Positions 18,973 to 28,581 are shown, numbered from the stretch's first letter. The stretch: DNA of 64,000 bases from Acidobacteriota bacterium (GCA_013289765.1 JABCZI010000005.1:186001-250000); one strand, 5' to 3'. Numbers and translations are program-made. Notes: generated by a model not told the origin, from the letters alone.

Positions 18973-19163
18973 GAAACTCCCGAGAATACTTGGATTGTTA
19001 CGATCAGGCGGTACCTGTCCGTTTAGGTAGCGGTTCGGCGTGGAACCTCTTGGTCGCGAAAATGATAAGCGCGATCATCGTGCGTCTCCTTGCGGGCAGC
19101 TTCTTGGCACAGGATCATACACCTGTCCGCTACGGCTCATTCGAAAATATAGATCAGGAGAAG

Positions 19164-19541
19164 CTATGCATGGCGCGTGGCCCGTATCCTCGGAGGAATA
19201 AGTTGCAACCCGGGATCGCCCGCTTCGAGTGACCGCAACCGCCCACGTATTTCACTGCAAAGAAGTGCGACTGAGATGCCACCAAACGATTCGGGATAGA
19301 GGTCGAGTCGACGAAGTGCAGCTTGCAGTAATAAAACGGTTCCGAGCCGGTTATCGTGTTGCAGGTGGTGAAACGCCGCTGTTACCTGGATTAGTCCCTG
19401 CAAAAATGTCTTCTCCGGTTCCGGCGACGACAACCATACCGTTTCCCACTCTTCATGGGCGGTAAAGAATTCGCCCGCTTCGTAGAGCCGCAGCCCTTTC
19501 GCAAGCGGTCCCTCAGACCAGTCGAATTTCATAACCTGCAT
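19164..19541 (-). CDS. DUF309 domain protein
   Basis: 125 residues carrying the DUF309 signature: YEAGEFFTAHEEWETVW, then EKTFLQGLIQVTAAFHHLQHDN and helical repeats. The conserved His-Glu of AHEEWE and the His of FHH in the second helix are the invariant positions of this all-helical family, whose function is unknown. The length is normal. A second in-frame ATG three codons later (19532) is an alternative start. No operon partner. Confidence 0.8.
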   Translation of the reverse strand: MQVMKFDWSEGPLAKGLRLYEAGEFFTAHEEWETVWLSSPEPEKTFLQGLIQVTAAFHHLQHDNRLGTVLLLQAALRRLDLYPESFGGISVALLCSEIRGRLRSLEAGDPGLQLIPPRIRATRHA

Positions 19542-19743
19542 CTCAGCTACAACTTAGCATGACCATGATATGGAAGGATTCAATGCCAGCCCAGAGCGGA
19601 CAGGAGTGAATCCTAATCTGATACTGCCGGTTTGCAGATGGGTGTACACTGTTGCGCAGCATTTGCTGTTCAACGGAATCCCAGCCTTTTCGGGATACGT
19701 CAACTGAGAACGCCCTGCCTTCTCTCGCGATTGCTGGAGTGTT

Positions 19744-21612
19744 ATGAGGAGTTCTCTGGAAGCTAGACGTCTTGCTACGCGCCCTACTGCGCCACTCCAT
19801 TTCTCTTTGGGCAGTATTTTGTTGTCATTTTCATGCTTGGTGTCATGCCTTGCCCTTCCTTTCATCTTTCCATTTCTCTCTCTCGCTCAGGAGGCTTCAC
19901 CAGGAACTCCTGCTCCAAGCTCCACAGCGCAAACTGAAAGCAAGCAGAATCCAGCGGAGATGGCTTCTCGCGATGAACCGACTACGTTCAAAGTAAATGT
20001 GAAACTGGTAGTGGTCCGGGCAGTAGTTCGCGACGCCCAGGGGCATGCGGTCGGTAATCTTCGCCAGGAAGATTTTCAGGTCTTTGACAAAGGCAAGCCG
20101 CAAGTCATAAGCCAGTTCGAAGTTGAGCAGCCAGGCGCTCTAACTGCGAAGGCTTTTCAAAGATCGGCCGAAGATGTCGCATCGGAGCCGACGTTCAAGG
20201 GGCTCAACGCTACCGAGAAAGTTCAAGGCTTGCCCGAGCGCTTTGTTGCGTACATGTTCGATGATGTTCACTTAGAATTCGGCGATCTCGCCCGGACCCG
20301 GGCTGCCGCGGAGCGCCATTTTTCTACGTTGCGGCCAACCGATCGCGCCGCCATCTTCACTACCTCAGGCCTCAACGTACTGGATTTCACCGATGATCGA
20401 GCGAAGCTTCATGAAGCGTCGCTTCGTCTGCAGCCCCACCCCATCTCAAGCCAAAGGAGCGATTGCCCTGAGATCAGTTATTACCAAGCCGATCTGATCA
20501 TGAACAGGCACGACTCTGAGGCGACGCAAATTGCTCTCCAGGAGGCTCTCGGTTGTTTGCCCACGAACGCTCAAGGTGTGCCCCTGGGAAATCCCGCCGC
20601 CCTGGTGAATGGTGTAAGTGCTAGCGTGCTGGCGGCGGGTGATCACGAAAGCAGCATCTCTCTCGGCTTACTGAAGCAAGTTGTTCAGGTCATTTCCCGA
20701 ATGCCCGGTCAGAGAAGCATTGTCCTCGCTTCTCCCGGTTTCATCGCTCCGCGAATGGAATACGAATCCAACGAAATCATCGATCGAGCCGTCCGCTCCC
20801 AGGTCATAATCAATACTCTGGATGCGCGCGGCCTCTATGTCGTGATGCCCTATGGAGATGCGAGCCATCACCCTGCAAATCCTCTGGGCAGCGATCACGC
20901 CCCTCCTCCAGGAAAGACGTTGATCCTGTCTGCCGCTGCTTCGGCTCAGGACGACCTTCTCGCTGTTTTGGCTGACAGTACTGGCGGGATTTTTTTTCAT
21001 AATAACAATGACTTCGACGAGGGCTTCCGCCGCCTTGCCCAATCTCCGGAATATTCGTATGTTCTGGCGTTCGCCCCGCAAAACCTGAAACTGGACGGCA
21101 GCTTCCACACCCTAAAAGTGAAGCTTAAAGACCCGCAAAAGCTTACTCTGCAAGCCCGCCGCGGCTATTACGCTCCAAAGCATTTCGCCGATCCCAACGA
21201 GGAAGCCAAACAGGAAATCGAAGATGCAACATTCTCCCAGGAGGAGTTGCACAATCTTCCGGTGAAGCTGCACACACAATTTTTCAAAGCGAATGATAAC
21301 GACGCCAAACTCGTTGTCCTTGCCCAGGTGGATGTCCGCCACCTCCACTTTCGAAAAGTGGAAGGCAGAAACGATAATGTTTTGACGTGTGTGTCGGCCC
21401 TCTTCAATCGCAACGGCAATTTCATCCAGGGGATGCAGAAGACTTTGACCATGCATCTGAAAGATGAAACCTTGGAGCACAAGCTGACTTCAGGCATAAC
21501 GCTTAAGACAAGTTTCGATGTAAAGCCTGGCAGCTATTTGGTTCGCCTGGTGGTAAGAGACGCGGAAGGTCAGTCAATGTCCGCGGAAAACGGAACGGTT
21601 GAGATTCGCTAA
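19744..21612 (+). CDS. VWFA-related acidobacterial domain protein (copy 1)
   Basis: 622 residues. ATG follows GGAG at five bases. An N-terminal signal/anchor (about residues 15-50) is followed by a Ser/Thr/Gln linker. The core begins with FKVNVKLVVVRAVVRDAQGHAVGNLRQEDFQVFDKGKPQ, the beta-sandwich opening of the VWFA-related domain. A von Willebrand A fold (RFVAYMFDDVHLEFGDLARTRAA, RSIVLASPGFIAP) comes next, then YSYVLAFAPQNLKLDGSFHTLKVKL, and a C-terminal beta domain ending in VRLVVRDAEGQSM. This architecture is abundant in acidobacteria and exported; function is not known. It forms a tandem pair with the following gene (16 bases apart, same operon). Confidence 0.9.
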   Translation: MRSSLEARRLATRPTAPLHFSLGSILLSFSCLVSCLALPFIFPFLSLAQEASPGTPAPSSTAQTESKQNPAEMASRDEPTTFKVNVKLVVVRAVVRDAQGHAVGNLRQEDFQVFDKGKPQVISQFEVEQPGALTAKAFQRSAEDVASEPTFKGLNATEKVQGLPERFVAYMFDDVHLEFGDLARTRAAAERHFSTLRPTDRAAIFTTSGLNVLDFTDDRAKLHEASLRLQPHPISSQRSDCPEISYYQADLIMNRHDSEATQIALQEALGCLPTNAQGVPLGNPAALVNGVSASVLAAGDHESSISLGLLKQVVQVISRMPGQRSIVLASPGFIAPRMEYESNEIIDRAVRSQVIINTLDARGLYVVMPYGDASHHPANPLGSDHAPPPGKTLILSAAASAQDDLLAVLADSTGGIFFHNNNDFDEGFRRLAQSPEYSYVLAFAPQNLKLDGSFHTLKVKLKDPQKLTLQARRGYYAPKHFADPNEEAKQEIEDATFSQEELHNLPVKLHTQFFKANDNDAKLVVLAQVDVRHLHFRKVEGRNDNVLTCVSALFNRNGNFIQGMQKTLTMHLKDETLEHKLTSGITLKTSFDVKPGSYLVRLVVRDAEGQSMSAENGTVEIR

Positions 21613-21628
21613 GTCGCGGAGGTGAGTC

Positions 21629-23968
21629 ATGAAAAAGCGCAGACTCGTTCTTCTAGTCGGTCTGGTATGTCTGGCTGGCTGTTGGATATTACTCGGACTG
21701 GGCGGCGACAGCATAATTGCTCACGCACAACAATCCAGCGTTCCTGCCGCGTCCGAGCCGGACGTGATCCGGACTGAGACGCGGTTGGTGTTGGTGGATA
21801 CCGTGGTGACCGACAAGAAAGGCAATTACCTTCGCGACCTTACCCAAAAAGACTTCAAAGTTTGGGAAGATGGCAAGGAGCAAGCGGTCACCAGCTTTTC
21901 CTTTGAAGAGAACGCAACTTCCGCGAACCCGCGGCCCCGTTACATGGTCCTGTTCTTTGACAACTCCACCATGGACTTTGGTGACCAAGCCAAAGCTCGC
22001 GATGCGGCAGCGAAATTTATTGACGCGAACGCCGGGCCTGATCGTTTAATAGCGATCGCGGAATTCGGTGGCACCGTGCGCATCTCGCAGAACTTTACTG
22101 CCGATGCGGGTCGCCTGAAGCAGGTAGTGAAAGGCATAAAGGGATCGTCCGTTTCCCCGAACGCAGAGCCCCCGGTATTGGTAGCTTCACTGTCGGCGCC
22201 TCCCGTGGCGCCTTCGCTGGGCAATGTCGAAGCTGACTTCGGTGTCCATAGTGTGCTGCTTGCTTTGCGAAGCTTGGCGAAAGGTCTCTCCACCGTGCCG
22301 GGGCGCAAGACCCTGGTTATGCTGACTTCTGGTTTCCCCCTGAGCTTCGAAGCTCAATCCGAAGTGACCGCGGTCATCGATACCTGCAATAAAGCAAATG
22401 TCGCTATCTACCCAATTGATGTGCGGGGATTGGTTGCTCCGGACATGCAGAAGCCACAAAGCCGTTTGCGCGTTCCTGCCGGCTCTGAACTCGCATCGTT
22501 TGTGCCTGCGGCGTTTCACTATTCCAGTGGCAATTCGGATGGATATTTTCTTCATCTCGCGGCCTTTGCTCAACCGTTAGCCCTGCTGCAGCACGCTGGC
22601 GGGGGCGGTGGTGGAGGCGGCGGTGGACACGGGGGAGGAGGAGTTGGTAGCGGCGGTGGTAGCCACGGTGGCGGTGGGACCGGCGGCACTGGGGGAGGTG
22701 GTAAATCGGGTGGTGGAGGGACCACAGGCGGAGGGACTACCGGTGGTGGCAAGGGCGGTGGCGGCGTTGGTAGCGGAAGTTATAACCCGAGCCTCTACAG
22801 TCCCTATGCACAGCCGCGGCAGATTGTTCCGCAGTTTCCTACTAGTGCTTCTGACAACCAGCAAGTACTCTATCAACTCGCCGATGGCACCGGCGGATTC
22901 GTCATTTTGAATACTAATGATCTCGTAGGCGGATTGCAGAGAATCGCCAATGATCAGAATCAGTATTATCTTCTGGGCTACAAACCCGCTGTTTCAGCCG
23001 AGGGAAGTTGTCACACTCTGAAAGTCAAAGTGGAGCGCCACGGGACCGAAGTCCGCGCGCGCAGCGGATACTGCAATGCCAGGTCTCTCGATGTTCTGGC
23101 CGGCAACTCGACTGAAAAGGATCTGGAGGTCCGAGCTGGCAGCGAAATGAAAGGCAATATAACGGCCTCAATGCGAGCGCCTTTCTTCTATGCGTCTCCC
23201 AACACGGCCCAGATTCACCTGGCGGTTGAAATTCCTTCCGCTGCGTTCAAATTCGAAAAAGTGAAAGGCAAGCAACACGCCGCGCTGAATATCTTGGGAA
23301 TCGCATACAAACCGGACGGCACGATCGCGGCGCGCTTCAGTGACACCGCGAATGTGGATTTCGACGGCAAGAAAGAGGTCGAAGAATTTCAGAAGCAGCC
23401 CTTCCGCTATGAAAGTCAGTTTGGTATCGCCTGCGGCCAATACAATCTCAAAGTTGTGTTCAGTTCCAGCAATGACAGTTTCGGCAAGATCGAAGCGCCC
23501 CTGGTGATCGATACGTATCAGGGTAAGGAGTTCAGCATCAGCGGCGTCGCGCTCAGCAATAGTCTTCACCGCACCGCCGATGTCGCGGGGGATCTGGACG
23601 GTCAACTTCTGGAAGACCGCACTCCATTGTTGGTTCAAGGCATCCAAATCTCTCCGTCAGCCACCAATCATTTCAAGAAAACAGACGTTGCCGCCATCTA
23701 TGTCGAAGTATACGAACCGCTTCTGAAAAACCCGAATCCTCCGGAAGTGGCCTACGAACTGATCGTTGTAGACCTCAAGAGCGGGCAGCAAAAAGTGCAT
23801 ATAGGGGATCGTATCCCCAAGGGGAAGGCAGGCGACCCGGTTATTCCTCTAGGACTCAAACTGCCCGTAGCTTCGCTGACTGCCGGGGCGTATCGCGTGG
23901 ACTTGCGGGCCGTGGATACGGTAGGCAACTCGAGCAAAACCACTTCGGCAGATTTTGAAGTTGAGTGA
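21629..23968 (+). CDS. VWFA-related acidobacterial domain protein (copy 2) with Gly-rich insert
   Basis: 779 residues, ATG preceded by GGAGG. Signal peptide/anchor (LVLLVGLVCLAGCWILLG), then the opening VIRTETRLVLVDTVVTDKKGNYLRDLTQKDFKVWEDGKEQ and a VWA fold (PRYMVLFFDNSTMDFGDQAKARDAAAKF, GRKTLVMLTSGFPLSF). It differs from copy 1 by a glycine-rich stretch of about 60 residues (roughly 323-383) between the VWA region and the YYLLGYKPAVS strand. The C terminus repeats the copy-1 plan, ending in GAYRVDLRAVDTVGNSS. Translationally close to copy 1; the two products may act together at the surface. Confidence 0.9.
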   Translation: MKKRRLVLLVGLVCLAGCWILLGLGGDSIIAHAQQSSVPAASEPDVIRTETRLVLVDTVVTDKKGNYLRDLTQKDFKVWEDGKEQAVTSFSFEENATSANPRPRYMVLFFDNSTMDFGDQAKARDAAAKFIDANAGPDRLIAIAEFGGTVRISQNFTADAGRLKQVVKGIKGSSVSPNAEPPVLVASLSAPPVAPSLGNVEADFGVHSVLLALRSLAKGLSTVPGRKTLVMLTSGFPLSFEAQSEVTAVIDTCNKANVAIYPIDVRGLVAPDMQKPQSRLRVPAGSELASFVPAAFHYSSGNSDGYFLHLAAFAQPLALLQHAGGGGGGGGGGHGGGGVGSGGGSHGGGGTGGTGGGGKSGGGGTTGGGTTGGGKGGGGVGSGSYNPSLYSPYAQPRQIVPQFPTSASDNQQVLYQLADGTGGFVILNTNDLVGGLQRIANDQNQYYLLGYKPAVSAEGSCHTLKVKVERHGTEVRARSGYCNARSLDVLAGNSTEKDLEVRAGSEMKGNITASMRAPFFYASPNTAQIHLAVEIPSAAFKFEKVKGKQHAALNILGIAYKPDGTIAARFSDTANVDFDGKKEVEEFQKQPFRYESQFGIACGQYNLKVVFSSSNDSFGKIEAPLVIDTYQGKEFSISGVALSNSLHRTADVAGDLDGQLLEDRTPLLVQGIQISPSATNHFKKTDVAAIYVEVYEPLLKNPNPPEVAYELIVVDLKSGQQKVHIGDRIPKGKAGDPVIPLGLKLPVASLTAGAYRVDLRAVDTVGNSSKTTSADFEVE
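22597..22778 (+). repeat. Glycine-rich coding microsatellite
   Basis: A run of GGN codons, with GGCGGT/GGTGGA units, encodes about 60 residues that are mostly Gly with Ser, Thr and His. It lies inside the second VWFA gene and keeps the frame. The GC and purine bias differ sharply from neighbours, and it probably grew by slippage. In the protein it would be a flexible linker between the VWA fold and the last beta domains. Confidence 0.85.
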
Positions 23969-24181
23969 CGGCATCTCATCGCGCTGAAAGTCTAACCTCT
24001 TCGCCTGCGAGAACAGGCTCAGGTACTCGACCGGTGCGAGCAGCTTCGCATATCATTTAACAATGATTGCGTGTGCGCGTTGCCCAGGGTGCGGGGATTT
24101 GTCCACTTCGGTGTCTCTGGCTTCTTCTGTCAGCGTTGCATTCAGCTGCATCCCCCTCTTGCTGCACGCGAGGCGTGCTCG

Positions 24182-25165
24182 ATGATCATCACCCGAAGTC
24201 CACTGAGGATATGCCTCGGCGGCGGCGGCACCGACCTTCCTTCTTATTACCGGCAGCACACCGGCTTTGTGATCTCCGCCGCTATTAGCCGCTACGTATA
24301 CATCACGATCAATGAAGCTTTTCGTCCCCGGATTCTTCTCAAGTATTCGAAGTTCGAAGACGTGGAGCGCGTGGAGGAGATCCGCCATCCCATCATCCGT
24401 GAAGCTTTGACCTTGACCGGGGTGAGCGGGCCATACCTTGAGATTGTCAGCCTCTCCGATATCCCCGCAGGCACAGGCATGGGTTCATCCGGCAGCTTCA
24501 CCACCGCTCTGTTATGCGCTCTGCACACGCTGAAGCGAGATTACGTGCCGCCGCGCGACTTGGCGGAGCAGGCTTGCCACATCGAGTTGACCCTGCTCAA
24601 CGAACCCATCGGCAAACAAGACCAGTACATTTCAGCTTTCGGCGGCGTCACCTGCTTCCAATTTCTGCCCGATGATCGCGTCGTGGTCGAACCGCTGAAG
24701 ATTCCCGCCGAGACTTTGGCCAATCTTGAAGATAACCTCCTCTTGTTTTTCACCGGCAGTTCGCGCAATGCATCCGACATCCTCCGCGATCAGGATTCAC
24801 GCACCAAACAGAACAATTCTGAGATGCTCGACAATCTGCACTTTACCAAGCAACTGGGCCTGGAGAGCCGGGACGCTCTGCTGGCCAGTGACTTGAGAAA
24901 GTTCGCCGACTTAATGAATGTGCACTGGGAACACAAGAAGAAGAGATCCCCGGGGATGAGCAGCGGGGAAATCGATCGACTGTACGAACTTGCCCGAGCG
25001 AATGGTGCGCTCGGCGGCAAACTGATCGGCGCCGGCGGCGGGGGCTTCCTTATGTTTTACACTGAAGAGAAGACCCGGCTGCGCGCTGTAATGAGAGGCG
25101 CGGGCCTTCGGGAAGTTCGAATGCAATTCGATTTCGCTGGTACCACAGTTGTCGCACATTCCTAG
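24182..25165 (+). CDS. hddA: GHMP kinase, D-glycero-D-manno-heptose 7-phosphate kinase type
   Basis: Start ATG 24182 is chosen because the family begins with RSPLRI; an upstream in-frame ATG at 24071 adds unrelated residues. 327 residues. GHMP elements: MIITRSPLRICLGGGGTDLPSYY at the N terminus, the ATP loop PAGTGMGSSGSFTTALL (95-111), and the third motif KLIGAGGGGFLMFY (280-293). The GGGGTDLP start is shared by heptose-7-phosphate and L-fucose kinases. With the next two genes it fits HddA, which phosphorylates D-glycero-D-manno-heptose 7-phosphate at C1. Specificity is inferred from context. First gene of a four-gene operon. Confidence 0.8.
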   Translation: MIITRSPLRICLGGGGTDLPSYYRQHTGFVISAAISRYVYITINEAFRPRILLKYSKFEDVERVEEIRHPIIREALTLTGVSGPYLEIVSLSDIPAGTGMGSSGSFTTALLCALHTLKRDYVPPRDLAEQACHIELTLLNEPIGKQDQYISAFGGVTCFQFLPDDRVVVEPLKIPAETLANLEDNLLLFFTGSSRNASDILRDQDSRTKQNNSEMLDNLHFTKQLGLESRDALLASDLRKFADLMNVHWEHKKKRSPGMSSGEIDRLYELARANGALGGKLIGAGGGGFLMFYTEEKTRLRAVMRGAGLREVRMQFDFAGTTVVAHS

Positions 25166-25174
25166 GAGAGTTCA

Positions 25175-25885
25175 TTGTTGACAGTTGCGATTCTTGCGGG
25201 CGGCCTCGCAACTCGTTTGCGGCCGATGACGGAAACTGTGCCCAAGTCGCTGCTCGAAGTAAATGGCGAGCCCTTTGCCGTGCATCAACTGCGCTTGCTG
25301 CGTGCAAACGGTATCCGTCGTGTCGTGATCTGCATTGGACATCTTGGTGCGCTCGTGCAGCGCGCCATCGGCGACGGTGGCGCGTTGGGCCTTGAGGTGG
25401 ATTACTCGATTGATGGACCTGTACTGCTCGGTACGGCCGGAGCTATCAAGAATGCGTTGCCTAAATTAGGGGAAACGTTTTTTGTAATGTATGGCGACTC
25501 TTACCTGCCTTGCGACTACGCTGCGATCTCCCGGAACTTCGAGTCCGCGGGTGTGTTGGGAATGATGACGGTCTTTCGCAACGAAGGGAAGTGGGACACC
25601 AGCAACGTCGAATTCGCGGCCGGGAAAATTGTCGCGTATAGCAAAACGAATTGCAATCCGCGCATGCGTTACATTGATTACGGCCTCGGAGTTTTTCGCG
25701 CCGAAGCTTTTGACATTTTACCCGTCGGAGAAGCTTCTGATCTGGCTGAGCTCTACATGGATCTCCTGCAACGCAGGCAGCTCGCAGCGTATGAAGTCAC
25801 TGAACGGTTCTACGAGATTGGTTCGCCGGAGGGATTGCGGGAGACGGCCGAGTTCCTGGCGGCTCAGCGCGTGAACCAAACCTGA
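25175..25885 (+). CDS. hddC: Heptose 1-phosphate nucleotidyltransferase
   Basis: 236 residues. Start TTG 25175 (a second TTG follows at once), with AGGAGA in the ten bases upstream. The N-terminal pyrophosphorylase motif is AILAGGLATRLRPMTETVPKSLLEVNG (5-31), then GLEVDYSIDGPVLLGTAGAI and VMYGDSYLPCD, the metal/nucleotide-binding Asp. This is the NTP_transferase family. Next to the kinase it fits HddC, which makes GDP-D-glycero-alpha-D-manno-heptose. GTP versus another nucleotide cannot be read from the sequence. Gap of nine bases to the kinase and five bases to the next gene. Confidence 0.75.
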   Translation: MLTVAILAGGLATRLRPMTETVPKSLLEVNGEPFAVHQLRLLRANGIRRVVICIGHLGALVQRAIGDGGALGLEVDYSIDGPVLLGTAGAIKNALPKLGETFFVMYGDSYLPCDYAAISRNFESAGVLGMMTVFRNEGKWDTSNVEFAAGKIVAYSKTNCNPRMRYIDYGLGVFRAEAFDILPVGEASDLAELYMDLLQRRQLAAYEVTERFYEIGSPEGLRETAEFLAAQRVNQT

Positions 25886-25890
25886 TTCAA

Positions 25891-27072
25891 ATGACGATTA
25901 AGAACACATTCGCGGAGCAATTCCTGGCCGAAGCTAGAGATGTAATCGATCGGCTGGATGCTGCCAGCATTGAAAAAGCTGCGTCTTTACTAGCTTCGAC
26001 ACGCACCAGGGGTGGACGTCTCTTCATTCTTGGCGTGGGAGGCAGCGCCGCCAATGCTTCGCACGCGGTAAATGATTTCCGCAAGATCGCGGGCATCGAG
26101 GCCTATGCGCCCACGGACAACGTGTCAGAACTCACCGCGCGCGTGAATGACGAAGGTTGGGAAACGGTGTTTGAAAGCTGGCTGCGAGTGAGCCGCTTGC
26201 GATCAAATGATCTTGTGCTCGTGCTCTCAGTCGGTGGCGGCGATCTCGAGAGAAATGTTAGCCCCAACCTGGTGGCTGCTTTGCAATACGCAAAAACTGT
26301 AGGTGCAAAAATCGTAGGTATCGTCGGACGCAACGGTGGCCACACCGCTAAAGTGGCAGACGTCTGCATCCTTATTCCTACCGTGAATCCGGATCACATT
26401 ACCCCCCACGCCGAAGCGTTTCAGGCCGTAGTGTGGCACTTGCTGGTGTCCCACCCCGCCGTAAAACAGCAGCAGACAAAATGGGAGTCAACCTCGGCGG
26501 CGGGTGAGCAACTTCGCCGTGCAGTGTTTCTCGATCGCGATGGCGTCATCAATCGTGCGGTAGTGCGTGACGGAAAACCGTTTCCGCCAGCGAGCGTGGA
26601 CGATTTCGAACTCCTGCCCGACGTTGCTTCGTCACTCCACGCGCTGAAGGCCCACGGATTCGCGATATATGTAATCACTAATCAACCCGACGTAACCCGC
26701 GGCACGCAGACGCGCGAAGCCGTGGAGAATATCCATCAAGCTCTGTCTTCCTCCCTGCCCATCGACGATATTTTTGTCTGCTATCATGACGACCACGACG
26801 AGTGCGACTGCCGCAAGCCCCTGCCCGGACTGCTGCTTGAAGCTCGGAGCAAGCACAACGTCGATCTCTCGCGCAGTTTCATGGTGGGCGATCGCTGGCG
26901 CGACATCGATGCCGGGCATAACGCGGGCTGCAAAACGGTTTTGATCGATTACGGATACCGCGAGCGGGCGCCTGCGCGGCCTCCGGAAGCCACCGTACAC
27001 TCGTTGCGCGAAGCCGCTGACTGGATTATCGCTTCCAGTTTGAAGGAGTCTACTGATGAAGTCCGTGTCTGA
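25891..27072 (+). CDS. gmhA-gmhB: Fusion of sedoheptulose 7-P isomerase (GmhA) and heptose bisphosphatase (GmhB)
   Basis: 393 residues with two domains. Residues 1-195 are a SIS domain (LGVGGSAANASHAVNDF at 48-63, SVGGGDLERN, then the long dimer helix AEAFQAVVWHLLVSHP), as in phosphoheptose isomerase. Residues 210-365 are a HAD-IIIA phosphatase: VFLDRDGVINR (212-222, Asp215 and Asp217), VITNQPDVTRG, zinc-binding Cys297/His299/Cys305/Cys307 region in CYHDDHDECDCRKP, and GDRWRDIDAG. The fusion covers two steps of heptose synthesis (isomerisation of sedoheptulose 7-phosphate and removal of the C7 phosphate). Stop overlaps the next gene by 17 bases. Confidence 0.85.
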   Translation: MTIKNTFAEQFLAEARDVIDRLDAASIEKAASLLASTRTRGGRLFILGVGGSAANASHAVNDFRKIAGIEAYAPTDNVSELTARVNDEGWETVFESWLRVSRLRSNDLVLVLSVGGGDLERNVSPNLVAALQYAKTVGAKIVGIVGRNGGHTAKVADVCILIPTVNPDHITPHAEAFQAVVWHLLVSHPAVKQQQTKWESTSAAGEQLRRAVFLDRDGVINRAVVRDGKPFPPASVDDFELLPDVASSLHALKAHGFAIYVITNQPDVTRGTQTREAVENIHQALSSSLPIDDIFVCYHDDHDECDCRKPLPGLLLEARSKHNVDLSRSFMVGDRWRDIDAGHNAGCKTVLIDYGYRERAPARPPEATVHSLREAADWIIASSLKESTDEVRV

Positions 27073-27811
27073 GTTGAAGGTTCAGATATTTGCCGACGGG
27101 GCCGATAAGGCCAGCATGCTCGAGCTTTATCGGCAGCCTTACATTAAGGGCTTCACGACCAATCCAACCTTGATGCGGAAGGCTGGCATTAGCGACTACG
27201 AGCGCTTCGCGCGCGAGATTCTGCAGAGCATTCCAGACCGTCCCATTTCATTTGAAGTGTTCGCCGACGACGAAGTTGAGATGGAGCGGCAGGCCCGCAA
27301 GATTGCCCGCTGGGCTTCGAATGTCTACGTAAAAATTCCGGTGACGAACACTCGTCGCGAACCCATGTACGACCTGATCCGCCGCTTGAGCGCGGACGGC
27401 ATTCAGATCAACGCGACTGCCTTACTCGCGCTCGATCAAGTGCGCCACGTTGCGCAGGCGCTGCACGGCGGCGCGCCTTCTTACATCTCCGTCTTCGCCG
27501 GACGCGTCGCCGATACGGGACGTGATCCCGTTCCTCTCATGAAGTCCGCACTTGAGTTGATGGCGCCGGAGCCTCGCTGCCAGCTTGTCTGGGCCAGTCC
27601 GCGCGAACTTCTAAACATTTTCCAGGCCGATGAAATTGGCTGCCACATTATCACGGTAACGTCGGATGTTCTGAAGAAGCTGAGCCTGGTGGGGAAGGAT
27701 CTCCACGAATATTCCTTGGAAACCGTGCAGATGTTTCATAACGACGCCGCTCAATCAAAATTTAAGCTGGAACTGACACCCGAAGAGCGGCCCGTCGGAT
27801 CGCTACGTTAG
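27056..27811 (+). CDS. Transaldolase-family aldolase
   Basis: 251 residues. Small transaldolase/fructose-6-phosphate aldolase type: FADGADKASMLELYRQPYIKGFTTNPTLMRKAG at the N terminus, then SNVYVKIPVTNTRREP with the Schiff-base lysine in VKIP, and ISVFAGRVADTGRD with the phosphate-binding Arg/Gly. The ATG lies 17 bases inside the previous gene, so expression is coupled. In this operon it could supply sedoheptulose 7-phosphate for heptose synthesis. Transaldolase versus F6P aldolase activity is not distinguishable from sequence alone. Confidence 0.85.
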   Translation: MKSVSELKVQIFADGADKASMLELYRQPYIKGFTTNPTLMRKAGISDYERFAREILQSIPDRPISFEVFADDEVEMERQARKIARWASNVYVKIPVTNTRREPMYDLIRRLSADGIQINATALLALDQVRHVAQALHGGAPSYISVFAGRVADTGRDPVPLMKSALELMAPEPRCQLVWASPRELLNIFQADEIGCHIITVTSDVLKKLSLVGKDLHEYSLETVQMFHNDAAQSKFKLELTPEERPVGSLR

Positions 27812-27814
27812 CAG

Positions 27815-28270
27815 CTATCCGGGATATTTTCCCGTGATATACCCTTCCAATTCCTCAATCTGCTGCGCCTGGTCGGAGATTATCCACTTCACCAGGTCGC
27901 CAAGTGAAACTATTCCGGTTACCAGGCCGTCTTCTCCCATCACTGGAAGATGGCGGAATCGGTGCTTGGTCATAATCGACATGCATTCGTCAACCGTGTG
28001 TCGCGCAGTCACGAAGACCACTGGCGATGTCATGATTTCGCGAACCAAAGTCTCTTTTGACGAGTGGCCCTTGAGGATCACTTTGCGGGCATAGTCGCGT
28101 TCCGAGAGGATGCCAACCAGCTTGCCTTCGGAAATAACCAGCAACGCTCCCACTCCTTCTACCGCCATTTTCTCAACCGCCTGATAGACGGACTGTTCCG
28201 GCGCAATGGACAGAACTCTGCTGTTATCTTTGTCGCTTAATACCAGTGAAATCGTGTCGCCAAGTTTCAT
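27815..28270 (-). CDS. Two-CBS-domain protein
   Basis: 151 residues made of a tandem CBS pair. First [49 protein letters not shown]. Second: [55 protein letters not shown] pairs bind adenine nucleotides and act as sensors. The protein has no other domain, so it must regulate a partner. Convergent with the heptose operon; the two stop codons are about four bases apart. Confidence 0.9.
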   Translation of the reverse strand: MKLGDTISLVLSDKDNSRVLSIAPEQSVYQAVEKMAVEGVGALLVISEGKLVGILSERDYARKVILKGHSSKETLVREIMTSPVVFVTARHTVDECMSIMTKHRFRHLPVMGEDGLVTGIVSLGDLVKWIISDQAQQIEELEGYITGKYPG

Positions 28271-28581
28271 GAGGTCACCAAGCGCGCCGCTGCATCTCCC
28301 TCAAGCCAGTTTCCAAAAGCCCATCTAATCGAAGCCGGAAGGATTATACGCCTCACGTTCTCGCCCTACGTCAATGGTCCAACCCTCGCGATCAGAAAGA
28401 TGACTTTCCTGTCCCATTTGTTGGCCAGTAAATTATTCCGCCTCGCGAATCGGTGTGCGCTTCCCAGTTACGTTTCACGGAATCCGCTTTAGATGTTGAG
28501 TTTTCCCGACCGCTCCTGTCTATAATGGGCGGCACAGCGTGGGGCGGACTCGCCTTCGCGTTACCGTTGAGGTAGCCAAGA

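Noticed and set aside
22570..22752. Proline-rich minus-strand frame
   Set aside because: Antisense of the glycine-rich linker; low complexity.
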